Assembly (NCBI RefSeq): GCF_037201975.1
Contig: NZ_CP147520.1
Span: forward strand, 6,138,001-6,202,000
Length of the DNA: 64,000 nt
Direction of reading: 5' to 3'
Source: Streptomyces sp. TG1A-60
Lineage (GTDB): Bacteria > Actinomycetota > Actinomycetes > Streptomycetales > Streptomycetaceae
This document shows positions 43,079 through 51,489 of the stretch, in pieces (the first letter of the stretch is position 1; each line of letters starts with the position of its first letter). Made by a program: the position numbers and the translations under genes. Below the pieces are notes generated by a model. It worked only from the letters and a program-made list of their open reading frames with translations, did no database searches and was not told the origin of the DNA.

Positions 43079-43480
43079 GTGCCGCTCTCAGAGCACGAGC
43101 AGCGCATGCTCGAGCAGATGGAGCGAGCGCTGTACGCCGAAGATCCCAAGTTCGCGTCAGCGCTCGAGGGAAGCGGACTGCGTACGTACACCCGGCGGCG
43201 GGTCTACCAGGCGGTCGCGGGCTTTCTGGTGGGTATCGCGCTCCTCATGGCCGGAATGGTCGCACAGCAGATCTGGGTCAGCGTGGTGGGATTCCTCGTC
43301 ATGCTGGGCTGCGCGGTGCTCGCCGTCACCGGTTGGCGCAAGGCCCCCAAGCCGGGTGAGCAGCCCACCGGTGCCACAGGCTCCGCCGGTACTCGTCGTC
43401 AGGCACGACAGCGCCGCTCCATGATGGACCGAATCGAACAGCGCTGGCAGCGCCGTCGTGACGAGCAGGGCGGCCACTGA
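43079..43480 (+). CDS. DUF3040 domain membrane protein
   Basis: 133 aa. The N-terminal cytoplasmic PLSEHEQRMLEQMERALYAE DPKFASALEG is the DUF3040 signature; two transmembrane helices follow (YQAVAGFLVGIALLMAGMVA; IWVSVVGFLVMLGCAVLAVT), then a basic tail RRQARQRRSMMDRIEQRWQRR. GTG 43079 is set by AGGAGG 6 nt upstream. Common near the dcw cluster of actinobacteria; function unknown. Closed by a strong terminator. Confidence 0.9.
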   Translation: MPLSEHEQRMLEQMERALYAEDPKFASALEGSGLRTYTRRRVYQAVAGFLVGIALLMAGMVAQQIWVSVVGFLVMLGCAVLAVTGWRKAPKPGEQPTGATGSAGTRRQARQRRSMMDRIEQRWQRRRDEQGGH

Positions 43481-43523
43481 GCCCGCCGGATCGTCGATCC
43501 GACAGCCGCAGCCGAAGACGGAC

Positions 43524-43556
43524 GAAGGGTGACCACCCAAAGGGCGGTCACCCTTC
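43524..43556 (+). terminator. Terminator after the DUF3040 gene
   Basis: GAAGGGTGACC and GGTCACCCTTC form an 11-bp stem, with an inner CCC-AAA-GGG stem separated by one mismatch. Confidence 0.85.
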
Positions 43557-43718
43557 ACGCACACCCGGAATTCGAACAGCCGCGCCGCTTCGAACCGTGG
43601 CCGCCGGGGATGTCGCAGCGTCGTTCCGCGGGGGCGACTGAGCCGCACGGCTGGCGGGAAGGCAGCTGAGCGCGGCGGCTGTGCGGTGAGTGAGCCGGGA
43701 GCCGGGTACACGCTCCTC

Positions 43719-43774
43719 CCCTGTATGCGTCTGCCCCCGCCGGGCGAACCCGGCGGGGGCAGACGCATACAGGG
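43719..43774 (-). terminator. 26-bp perfect hairpin closing the transglutaminase operon
   Basis: Arms 43719-43744 and 43749-43774 are perfectly complementary over 26 bp with a CGAA loop, ending two bases from the transglutaminase stop codon. The stem, rich in GCCCCCGCCGGG, is far longer than needed for an intrinsic terminator; it may also stop transcription from the left. Confidence 0.85.
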
Positions 43775-43776
43775 TC

Positions 43777-46314
43777 TCAGCTGTTCTGGCCGCCGCCCGT
43801 CGAGGGGCGGCGCCAGGGCGGGCGCAGTGTCGGGACACGGGTCAGCAGCTCGTCCCTGGTCCGGGCCCAGCGGGCGGATGCGGCCCAGGCCACCCTGATG
43901 GTCGAACGCGGCAGCAGGAGTGCCCGGAGCCTCGTCCGACGGCCGGCGTGCGCCCGCAGGCCGGCCCCGACATGGTGCGCGTCCCGGGCCAGGCCCGCCG
44001 GGATCAGCGGACGCGGAGCGAAGAGGACCTGCTCCACCGCCGCCGCCACCCGGTGCACCGCCTCCGCGGCCGATGGTTCGAGCTGACCGAGCCGCACGAT
44101 CCGCGCGGCGGCCTTGCGGGGCGTCTGCGACTCGTCCGGCGCGACCCCGTAGTCCCACGCCGTGTCGGTCACCTCCTGCCAGGCGGCCAGCGCATGCGCC
44201 GCCGCAGCCTCCGTACGGCCGTACGCGGTGGCTCTGCCCGGCGGTGCCTGGGAGCCCTTCGGTTCGCCACTCTCGTCGGTCACCCCCCGCGCGGCAGCCG
44301 CCCCAGGCGCCGCCTTCGGCAGCGTGCCGTCGTGCGCGCCCAGCCGCACGGACCGGACCCGCAGCCGCCACAGCATCGGCAGCAACGGAATCGCCAGCGC
44401 CAGCAGCGCCCCCGGCAGGATCAGCAGGGCCCAGGGCGAGAAGAACAGCAGACCCCAGAGGGAGCGCTCGCTTTCGTCCGAGCCCGCCACGGCCGCCGCG
44501 GACTCGCTCGCACAGCCCTCCAGCCTCACCTCCTGGGGCGTGCAGCCCTCACTCGCCGACGGCGCGGTGGACGGCGCCGTGGACGCCGACTGCGAAGGCC
44601 GGGGCACCTCGGGCAGACCGCCCGTACCGGAATCCTCCGGCACCGTGTACTGCGGCGTCGTGCCCCGGTTGGGGGTCGGCTCGAAGCGGGTCCAGCCCAC
44701 ACCCTCGAAGTACAGCTCCGGCCAGGCGTGCGCGTCGCGCAGCCCCACCGACATCGTGCCGTTCGTCTGCGGGGTGCCGGGCGTGAAGCCCACGGCCACC
44801 CGGGCTGGTATGCCCAGCGTGCGGGCCATCGCCGCCATCGCGAAGGAGAAGTGGACGCAGAAGCCCTCCTTCTCCTGCAGGAACCGGGCTATCGCCCGCG
44901 AACCAGTGCCGACCCGCACCTCGGTGTCGTACGTGAACTCCCCGCTGAAGGCGAACCAGTCCTGGAGCTTCACGGCCCGCTCGTAGTTGTTCGCCGAGCC
45001 CTTGGTGACCTCCCGCGCCGTCCGCGCCACCACCGACGGCAGCGAGGCGGGCACCTTGGTGTACTCCCGCCGCAGGGACGGCGGCGGCTCCGGCGCCGAG
45101 GCCAGCTGGTCCGCAGTCGGCTGCACGATCAGACTCTCGACCTTGTACTGAGCGCCCCTGGTGTTCTGGTCGTGGTCACCGACGAGGGTGCGCCCCACGG
45201 GCTCGTACCGCCAGTCGCCGTCGATGTCCACACCGGTCACCGGATACGGCATCGGCAGCCAGTCCTGCTCGTAGTCGCGCGCCGCGACGATCCGCGTCTC
45301 GATCGAGCTCCGCCTGACGTCGGAGGCGAGGCCGATCGGTGTGCCGAAGTCGTCCGGGACCTCGGTGATGGCACGCTCGGTCGGCTTCCAGGAGGTGCCG
45401 TCGAAGTCGTCAAGGGAGACGATCCGCAGGTACATCTCCTGCACGTTGTCCGTGTTGGTGCGGTAGGAGAGGACCTGGCGGTCCTCGTCGACGTTCAGGC
45501 TGTCGCGCAGCGACACCAGGGGGTTCACCGCGGAGATCGTGCCGCCGCCACCCGAGCCCCTGCCGAGTCCGGCGCCCGCGCCGGCCAGCAACCCGCCGTC
45601 GAGGGAGGGCAGCCCGAGCGGCACCACCAGGGCGATGCCCAGCGCGACGGCGCCGATGCGCCGCCCCGTTCGCACCGGGGCCACGGCGCCGTTCGCCGAC
45701 TCCGCGCGCAGGCCGTGCGGCGCGCCGCCGAAGATCCGGCCCCACTGCGAGAGCCGGTCGCGGCTCTCGGTCAGGAGCAGCAGCAGATAGCCGGCGGACG
45801 CCAGCACGAACCACAGCCACGCGGCACCGTCGGAGAGCCCGGCGGCGACCGAGTACAGCGCGAGCAGCGGCAGTCCGGCCGGGGCCGCGCTGCGGAACGT
45901 CACCGCGAGCGCGTCGACCATCAGGCCGATCACCAGCACCCCGCCGATGATCATCAGTCGGATGCCCTCGCTCAGCGGCGCCGGTATGGCGTACCGCCCG
46001 ACGTCCTCGGCGCCGGTCTGCAGCAGGGTCGCGAAGTGCTGGAACACCTCCGGACCGGGGACGATCCAGGCCACCGCCTGCTGCCGGGCGAAGACCAGCG
46101 TCAGCATCATCAGTGTGACCAGCGCCTGCGCGGCCACGGTCAGCGGCCGGGCCAGCGGGACCCGCCGGGTGAGCGCTCCCACTCCGGTCTGCACGCCCAG
46201 CATGAGGGCCACCTGGAGGATCCAGGTCGCCGGATCGACCAGCGGCAGCAGCGCACACGCCGCCATGACCGTGGCGGCCCAGGCGCACAGCGCCAGCCTC
46301 GCCCGCCCGCTCAT
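43777..46314 (-). CDS. Transglutaminase-like membrane protein (DUF3488/TgpA type)
   Basis: 845 aa. Six to seven N-terminal transmembrane helices (about 5-250), an extracellular region with the transglutaminase-like core about 440-560 (C486 in EGFCVHFSFAMA, H529 in DAHAWPELYF, followed by WTRFEPTP in place of the usual Asp), a Ser/Thr/Pro linker, another helix (LLFFSPWALLILPGALLALA), and a cytoplasmic DUF4129-like tail. It is the last gene of a MoxR-DUF58-TGase operon; the system is widespread in actinobacteria and thought to act at the cell envelope, but the substrate is unknown. ATG overlaps the DUF58 stop by 4 nt. A 26-bp hairpin follows. Confidence 0.9.
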   Translation of the reverse strand: MSGRARLALCAWAATVMAACALLPLVDPATWILQVALMLGVQTGVGALTRRVPLARPLTVAAQALVTLMMLTLVFARQQAVAWIVPGPEVFQHFATLLQTGAEDVGRYAIPAPLSEGIRLMIIGGVLVIGLMVDALAVTFRSAAPAGLPLLALYSVAAGLSDGAAWLWFVLASAGYLLLLLTESRDRLSQWGRIFGGAPHGLRAESANGAVAPVRTGRRIGAVALGIALVVPLGLPSLDGGLLAGAGAGLGRGSGGGGTISAVNPLVSLRDSLNVDEDRQVLSYRTNTDNVQEMYLRIVSLDDFDGTSWKPTERAITEVPDDFGTPIGLASDVRRSSIETRIVAARDYEQDWLPMPYPVTGVDIDGDWRYEPVGRTLVGDHDQNTRGAQYKVESLIVQPTADQLASAPEPPPSLRREYTKVPASLPSVVARTAREVTKGSANNYERAVKLQDWFAFSGEFTYDTEVRVGTGSRAIARFLQEKEGFCVHFSFAMAAMARTLGIPARVAVGFTPGTPQTNGTMSVGLRDAHAWPELYFEGVGWTRFEPTPNRGTTPQYTVPEDSGTGGLPEVPRPSQSASTAPSTAPSASEGCTPQEVRLEGCASESAAAVAGSDESERSLWGLLFFSPWALLILPGALLALAIPLLPMLWRLRVRSVRLGAHDGTLPKAAPGAAAARGVTDESGEPKGSQAPPGRATAYGRTEAAAAHALAAWQEVTDTAWDYGVAPDESQTPRKAAARIVRLGQLEPSAAEAVHRVAAAVEQVLFAPRPLIPAGLARDAHHVGAGLRAHAGRRTRLRALLLPRSTIRVAWAASARWARTRDELLTRVPTLRPPWRRPSTGGGQNS

Positions 46315-47669
46315 GACCGCCCCTCCCTACCGCCGCCGGACAACACGCCGGTGCGCTGTCGGCCCGCCTGGCGCCACAGATCCGTCAGCGAGGCGCCGCG
46401 CGGCACGGTCAGCGCCGTCCAGCTCGCCTCCCGCAGCAGACGCAGCGACTCCTCGCCGGCGCCCCCGGCACCGGGCACCTCGCCCGGTTCGGTCGTCCAC
46501 GTCTCGCTGTCCAGCAGGAAGGCGACCGCCCCGCCGCTGCGCTGACGCATCTTCCCGACCACCGTCGCCTGCTCCTCGTCGAGGTCACCGAGGAAGGCGA
46601 CCAGCAGCCCCTCGTTGCCCCCGCGCAGCACGTCGTACGCGGGCGAGAGCCCGGTGCCCTCCGAGTGGTCGATCACCGCGAGGGTGTCCATCATCAGTCC
46701 GGCCGCGTCGGCGGACTCCTGCCTGGCGCCCGCGAACCCGTCCGTGCCCTCGCCGGGCACCGAGCTGCCCGTGTCCGTCAACAGCCGTACGGAGAAGCCT
46801 CGTTCGAGCATGTGCACCAGCATGGACGCGGCGCCGGAGACGGCCCACTCGAAGCCCGAGTCCGGGCCCGCGCCGAGGTAGGCCTCGGCCCGCGTGTCCA
46901 GCAGCACCGTGCAGCGGGCGCGCTGCGGCTGCTCCTCGCGGCGGACCATCAGCTCGCCGTAGCGCGCGGTCGAGCGCCAGTGCACCCGGCGCAGGTCGTC
47001 GCCGTGTCGGTAGCCGCGTGGGATCATGTCGTCCTCGCCGGCCAGGGCCAGCGAGCGCTGGCGGCCGTCGCCGTACCCCTTCGCCTCACCGCCCAGCCGC
47101 ACCGGCGCCAGCGGCTCCACGCGCGGGATGACCGTCAGGGTGTCGTACGTCGAGAAGGAGCGGGTCAGCTCGCACATGCCGAACGGGTCGGTCAGGCGCA
47201 GCTGGAGCGGGCCCAGCGGATAGCGGCCCCGCAGGTCGGAGCGGACGCGGTACGACACCTCGCGTCGGCCGCCCGCCTCCACCCGGTCCAGGACGAACCG
47301 GGGGCGCGGACCGAGTACGTACGGCACCCGGTCCTGGAGCATCAGCAGCCCGGTGGGCAGCCGCGAGACGTTGTCCATCCGCAAGTGGACGCGGGCCTCG
47401 CTGCCGGCGGGCACGCGCGCGGGGGAGAGGCGGCGGCTGCCGGCGACCCGGTAGCGGGTGCGGTAGAGCACGATCGCGCAGACCAGCGGCAGCACGGCGA
47501 GCAGCAGGCCGACCCGGAGCAGGTCGCTCTGGCCGAGGACGTACGCGCAGACGGCCGCGGCCACGCCGGCGGCCAGGAAGGAGCGCCCGCGCGTGGTGAG
47601 ACCGGCGAGAGCCGTGCGCAGTCCGCCCTTGTCCTGCTCCGGTGCGGGCGCCGGCCCGGCGGTGGTCAT
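46311..47669 (-). CDS. DUF58 domain membrane protein
   Basis: 452 aa. Two N-terminal transmembrane helices (FLAAGVAAAVCAYVLGQSDL; LRVGLLLAVLPLVCAIVLYR), a beta-rich segment, then the DUF58 signature EDDMIPRGYRHGDDLRRVHW RSTARYGELMVRREEQ, and a VWA-like domain (CTVLLDTRAEAY; LLVAFLGDLDEEQ). Typical partner of MoxR ATPases, which may remodel it. 4-nt overlaps with both neighbours show translational coupling. Confidence 0.92.
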   Translation of the reverse strand: MTTAGPAPAPEQDKGGLRTALAGLTTRGRSFLAAGVAAAVCAYVLGQSDLLRVGLLLAVLPLVCAIVLYRTRYRVAGSRRLSPARVPAGSEARVHLRMDNVSRLPTGLLMLQDRVPYVLGPRPRFVLDRVEAGGRREVSYRVRSDLRGRYPLGPLQLRLTDPFGMCELTRSFSTYDTLTVIPRVEPLAPVRLGGEAKGYGDGRQRSLALAGEDDMIPRGYRHGDDLRRVHWRSTARYGELMVRREEQPQRARCTVLLDTRAEAYLGAGPDSGFEWAVSGAASMLVHMLERGFSVRLLTDTGSSVPGEGTDGFAGARQESADAAGLMMDTLAVIDHSEGTGLSPAYDVLRGGNEGLLVAFLGDLDEEQATVVGKMRQRSGGAVAFLLDSETWTTEPGEVPGAGGAGEESLRLLREASWTALTVPRGASLTDLWRQAGRQRTGVLSGGGREGRS

Positions 47670-48706
47670 CCAAGCCTCCGCGGTGGCTGCTGCGGATACG
47701 CGGGCGCGGCGTGGACCGAACCGAAGCCGCTCTGCGGCTGGGGCGCCTGCGGTACGGGCGTGCGCTGCAGGATCTCCTGGACGACCTGCTCCGGCGTACG
47801 GCGGTTGAGCTGGGCCTGGGCGGTGGGCAGCAGCCGGTGGGCGAGGACGGCCACGGCGAGCGACTGGATGTCGTCCGGCAGCGCGTACTCCCGGCCGCTC
47901 AGTGCGGCGGTCGCCTTCGCCGCGCGCAGCAGATGCAGCGTGGCGCGCGGCGAGGCGCCGAGTCTGAGGTCCGCGTGGGTGCGGGTGGCGCCGACCAGGT
48001 CCACCGCGTAGCGCTTGACCGTTTCCGCGACGTGCACATCGCGGACGGCCTCGATCAGCTTCACGATCTCGTGCGCGTGCGCCACCGGCTGCATGTCCTC
48101 CAGCGGCGAGACGCCGCCGTGGACGTCGAGCATCTGCAGTTCGGCCTCCGGGCTGGGGTAGCCGACGGAGACCCGGGCCATGAAGCGGTCGCGCTGGGCC
48201 TCCGGCAGCGGATACGTGCCCTCCATCTCGACCGGGTTCTGCGTGGCCACCACCATGAAGGGGTTCGGCAGCTCGTACGTCTGGCCGTCGATCGTGACCT
48301 GGCGCTCCTCCAGGGACTCCAGGAGCGCGGACTGCGTCTTCGGCGAGGCGCGGTTGATCTCGTCGCCGATCACGATCTGCGAGAAGATCGCGCCCGGCTT
48401 GAACTCGAACTCCTTGCGCTGCTGGTCCCAGATGGACACCCCCGTGATGTCCGACGGCAGTAGGTCGGGCGTGAACTGGATACGCCGTACCGAGCAGTCG
48501 ATGGACCGTGCCAGTGCCTTGGCCAGCATGGTCTTGCCTACGCCGGGCACGTCCTCGATCAGAAGATGTCCCTCGGCGAGCAGCACGGTCAGCGAAAGCC
48601 GTACGACCTCAGGCTTGCCCTCGATCACTCCTTCGACCGAACTGCGGACTCGCTCCACAGTGCTGGTCAGATCAGTGAGGCTCGCTCGATCGTCATAGGT
48701 CGTCAC
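47666..48706 (-). CDS. MoxR-family AAA+ ATPase
   Basis: 346 aa. Walker A EDVPGVGKTMLAKALA, Walker B IVIGDEINRASPKTQSALLE, sensor VVATQNPVEMEGTYPLPEAQ RDRFM, then the C-terminal lid (LRLGASPRATLHLLRAAKA). Chaperone-like ATPase, presumed to act on the DUF58 and transglutaminase proteins encoded downstream. GTG 48706 is the start of the first gene of the three-gene operon; the tail after residue 320 is Pro/Gln-rich. Confidence 0.93.
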   Translation of the reverse strand: MTTYDDRASLTDLTSTVERVRSSVEGVIEGKPEVVRLSLTVLLAEGHLLIEDVPGVGKTMLAKALARSIDCSVRRIQFTPDLLPSDITGVSIWDQQRKEFEFKPGAIFSQIVIGDEINRASPKTQSALLESLEERQVTIDGQTYELPNPFMVVATQNPVEMEGTYPLPEAQRDRFMARVSVGYPSPEAELQMLDVHGGVSPLEDMQPVAHAHEIVKLIEAVRDVHVAETVKRYAVDLVGATRTHADLRLGASPRATLHLLRAAKATAALSGREYALPDDIQSLAVAVLAHRLLPTAQAQLNRRTPEQVVQEILQRTPVPQAPQPQSGFGSVHAAPAYPQQPPRRLG

Positions 48707-48990
48707 CCGGCCCTCCTCGGCCCGTTCTTTCCACGGGCCGACGCTCCGCGCGATGCGGACCGGCCCACCCCGAACACGGACACCACGTGCGGAGTGCTCC
48801 GCGTGACGTCACCCCCGCATTCTTGCTGCCGTTACCAATCCGTGTCACTCGGCTGTGGATAACCGGCCGCGATATGTCGGGTTTACAGGTCTTTTGAACG
48901 CCGGGATGCCAGGAGATTGACAGGAAACCGGGCTGCGCGGGACCGCTCCGGGGCGGTAGGAGCGGCTGGGGCATGCGGGTTCGACGGTGC

Positions 48991-49536
48991 TCAGGCCGGG
49001 TCGATCTCCCGGAGCAGGCCCGTCCGCACGTCGAAGACGAAGCCCCGTACGTCGTCGGTGTGCAGCAGGAACGGGTTGGTACGTACCCGCTGCATGGACT
49101 GACGTACGTCCTGGTCGACGTCCCGGAAGGACTCCACCGCCCAGGCCGGGCGCTGGCCGACCTCCGCCTCCAGCTCGGTGCGGAAGTCCTCGGTGAGGGC
49201 CTCCAGGCCGCAGCCGGTGTGGTGGATGAGGACGACGCTGCGGGTGCCGAGCTTGCGCTGGCTGATGGTGAGGGACCGGATCACGTCGTCGGTGACCACG
49301 CCGCCCGCGTTGCGGATGGTGTGGCAGTCGCCGAGTTCCAGGCCGAGTGCGTCGTGCAGGTCGAGGCGGGCGTCCATGCAGGCCACGACCGCGACCCGGA
49401 GGACGGGACGGGCGTCCATCCCGGGGTCGGTGAACGCGGCGGCGTACCGCTCGTTCGCCTCGACGAGACGGTCGGTGACAGTGCCCTCGGCTATGGCGCC
49501 TTCGGGCCCGGCGGGAAGTGCTGCGGAGGTCGTCAT
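48991..49536 (-). CDS. Beta-class carbonic anhydrase
   Basis: 181 aa. Interconverts CO2 and bicarbonate. Zinc/active-site residues: C53 and D55 in ACMDARLD, H106 and C109 in IHHTGCGLEAL, with NAGGVVTDDVIRSL between, the Rv1284-like small beta-CA pattern. ATG 49536 (MTTSAALPAG) is used; ATG 49542 is two codons upstream and the -10-like CAGTAC lies just before, so a leaderless start at either is possible. Divergent from the dcw operon. Confidence 0.92.
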   Translation of the reverse strand: MTTSAALPAGPEGAIAEGTVTDRLVEANERYAAAFTDPGMDARPVLRVAVVACMDARLDLHDALGLELGDCHTIRNAGGVVTDDVIRSLTISQRKLGTRSVVLIHHTGCGLEALTEDFRTELEAEVGQRPAWAVESFRDVDQDVRQSMQRVRTNPFLLHTDDVRGFVFDVRTGLLREIDPA

Positions 49537-49712
49537 AGCCATGACGGTACTGGTCACGCCCGCCGAGGGCGCTTTGTGAGAGAGGACAAAGAACACCATT
49601 GAGTCTTGTTGTGAGGTAACCCACAAGGATGGCGGGATCGCGGCTGTAAGGGTGGTTTCCCCCTGTTCGCGGCTTCGCCAGAGCCAGGCGTCGCGACGCG
49701 CAGGCCGGTTGA

Positions 49713-49740
49713 TTGACCGCGAAGGGCCGTGGACTAAAGT
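49713..49740 (+). promoter_or_regulatory. Principal promoter of the dcw cluster (TTGACC-16-TAAAGT)
   Basis: TTGACC (49713-49718) and TAAAGT (49735-49740) with a 16-nt spacer give a predicted start near 49747 and a leader of about 115 nt before rsmH. No MraZ-type repeats (TGGGN) and no mraZ gene are seen. Confidence 0.7.
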
Positions 49741-49747
49741 GACGCGG

Positions 49748-49813
49748 AGCGGGAGGCGAGGCTCCCCGCTGGACCGAAAACCCCAGGAGATCCGGTGACA
49801 GTCCGGCATCTCC
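49748..49813 (+). promoter_or_regulatory. Structured 5' leader of the rsmH transcript
   Basis: Two hairpins lie in the leader: AGCGGG...CCCGCT (49748-49770) and GGAGAT...ATCTCC (49786-49813) with an inner CCGG/CCGG pairing. They could modulate entry into the dcw operon. The inner CCGGTGACAGTCCGG looks like part of a cobalamin riboswitch, but the B12 box is absent. Confidence 0.35.
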
Positions 49814-49863
49814 CCGCGTGCGCGGCGCGTACGTGCGGCTCGCGCCGGACCTGAGAGGGCCCC

Positions 49864-50820
49864 TTGAGCAACAGCCGCCACGTTCCCGTCATGCTCCAGC
49901 GGTGCCTGGACATGCTGGCCCCGGCCCTCACGGAGCCCGGCGCCGTCGTGGTCGACTGCACGCTCGGCCTCGGCGGCCACAGCGAGGCCCTGCTCACGCG
50001 GTTCCCCGAGGCCCGGCTCGTCGCCCTCGACCGCGACAAGGAAGCCCTGCGCCTCTCCGGTGAACGGCTCGCTCCCTTCGGTGAGCGCGCCACGCTCGTG
50101 CACGCCGTCTACGACGAACTCCCCGACGTGCTCGACCGCCTGGGCCTTCCGCGTGTCCAGGGGGTCCTGTTCGACCTCGGCGTCTCCTCCATGCAGCTCG
50201 ACGAGGCCGGCCGAGGCTTCGCGTACGCCCAGGACGCCCCCCTCGACATGCGGATGGACCAGACGACCGGCGTCAGCGCGGCCGAGGTCCTCAACACCTA
50301 TCCGCCGGGCGAACTCGTCCGGATCCTGCGGGCGTACGGCGAGGAGAAGCAGGCCAAGCGGATCGTCTCCGCGATCGTGCGCGAGCGGGCCAAGGAGTCC
50401 TTCACCAACAGTGCGCGCCTCGTCGAACTGATCCGCGACGCCCTGCCGCAGGCGGCCAAGCGCACCGGCGGCAACCCCGCCAAGCGCACCTTCCAGGCGT
50501 TGCGCATCGAGGTCAACGGCGAGCTCACCGTCCTGGAGCGGGCGATCCCCGCCGCCGTGAAGGCCCTCGCGGTCGGCGGCCGGATCGCCGTGCTGTCGTA
50601 CCACTCGCTCGAAGACCGCCTCGTCAAGCAGGTGTTCGCGGCGGGTGCCGCCACCACCGCGCCCCCCGGACTGCCCGTCGTCCCCGAGCGCTACCAGCCG
50701 CGGCTCAAGCTCCTCACCCGTGGTGCCGAACTTCCCACCGAGGAAGAGGTCGCCGAGAACCGGCGCGCCGCGCCCGCACGGCTGCGCGGGGCGGAACGCG
50801 TCCGGGAGGACGTCGCATGA
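49864..50820 (+). CDS. rsmH: 16S rRNA (cytosine1402-N4)-methyltransferase
   Basis: 318 aa (MraW). Methylates N4 of C1402 in the decoding centre of 16S rRNA. Motifs: [27 protein letters not shown] (SAM), [48 protein letters not shown] and [15 protein letters not shown] 49864 is the start, with GAGAGGG 5 nt upstream. First gene of the dcw cluster. Confidence 0.95.
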   Translation: MSNSRHVPVMLQRCLDMLAPALTEPGAVVVDCTLGLGGHSEALLTRFPEARLVALDRDKEALRLSGERLAPFGERATLVHAVYDELPDVLDRLGLPRVQGVLFDLGVSSMQLDEAGRGFAYAQDAPLDMRMDQTTGVSAAEVLNTYPPGELVRILRAYGEEKQAKRIVSAIVRERAKESFTNSARLVELIRDALPQAAKRTGGNPAKRTFQALRIEVNGELTVLERAIPAAVKALAVGGRIAVLSYHSLEDRLVKQVFAAGAATTAPPGLPVVPERYQPRLKLLTRGAELPTEEEVAENRRAAPARLRGAERVREDVA

Positions 50821-50863
50821 GGCGCCCGAGGCGACCGCACACGGTGCGTGAAGGGGGCGGTGG

Positions 50864-50965
50864 GTGAGTCCGAGAAGCCAACTCGCGGGGATGGGGTGTG
50901 AGTCCGGAAAACCAACTCGCAGGGAGGGTGCGTGAGCAGGAAACCCGAACTGAGGGGCCGGGCCG
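50864..50965 (+). repeat. Three tandem 34-bp units, each with a GTG start context, the last being ftsL
   Basis: GTGAGTCCG-type units begin at 50864, 50898 and 50932, exactly 34 bp apart. Units 1 and 2 are about 75% identical (GTGAGTCCG-RRAARCCAACTCGC); unit 3 (GTGAGCAGGAAACCCGAACTG) is the true ftsL start and more diverged. Each is preceded by a G-rich SD. The unit 1 GTG opens a 23-codon frame whose TGA (50933-50935) overlaps the ftsL GTG. Confidence 0.65.
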
Positions 50966-51489
50966 CCCGTCTCGCGCGGCTTCTGCCCGCAGGACCCAAG
51001 GGGGCCGCCCGCACCCCGTTCGTCCTCTTGGTCGTCCTCCTCCTGGGCGGCGGCCTCATCGGTCTCCTCGTGCTGAACTCCGCGCTCAGCGAAGGGTCGT
51101 TCAAGCTCGACGACCTCCAGGACGACGTGAAGGGCTACACCGACGAGGAACAGGCGCTCCAGCGGGACGTGGACGCCTACTCCGCGCCCGACGCCCTCCA
51201 GCGCCGCGCCCGCGAGCTGGGCATGGTCCCCGGCGGCGACCCGGCCTTCCTGAACCCCGACGGCACCGTCAGGGGTGTGCCGGGGCCCGCCGCCCAGCAG
51301 TCCGCGGCCCGCGTACCGCTCGTCCTCGCGCCCGAGATCCTCGACCCCGGACCGCCCGAGAGCCCGCCCCCCACCCCCACCCCCTCGGTCTCTTCGGCAC
51401 GGCCGCAGGCCCCGGCGCCCGCGGTCAGCCCCACCCCCACCAGCCCGTCCATACAGTCCACCCCGCTCTCGACGAACCCCGGCAGGTGA
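50932..51489 (+). CDS. ftsL: Cell division protein FtsL
   Basis: 185-aa bitopic septal protein that works with FtsB/DivIC and FtsQ to activate FtsW-FtsI. Basic cytoplasmic N-terminus, one helix TPFVLLVVLLLGGGLIGLLVL (about 28-48), a short coiled coil (KLDDLQDDVKGYTDEEQALQ; ALQRRARELGMV) and a Pro/Thr/Ser-rich C-tail of about 70 residues, as in other Streptomyces. GTG 50932 has AGGGAGGG 3-4 nt upstream. Its TGA overlaps ftsI GTG by 4 nt. Identified by position and topology because FtsL is poorly conserved. Confidence 0.9.
   Translation: MSRKPELRGRAARLARLLPAGPKGAARTPFVLLVVLLLGGGLIGLLVLNSALSEGSFKLDDLQDDVKGYTDEEQALQRDVDAYSAPDALQRRARELGMVPGGDPAFLNPDGTVRGVPGPAAQQSAARVPLVLAPEILDPGPPESPPPTPTPSVSSARPQAPAPAVSPTPTSPSIQSTPLSTNPGR

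Noticed and set aside
49786..49830. Cobalamin riboswitch before rsmH
   Set aside because: Only the CCGGTG...TCCGG core is similar; the GCCACTG B12 box and outer stem are missing.
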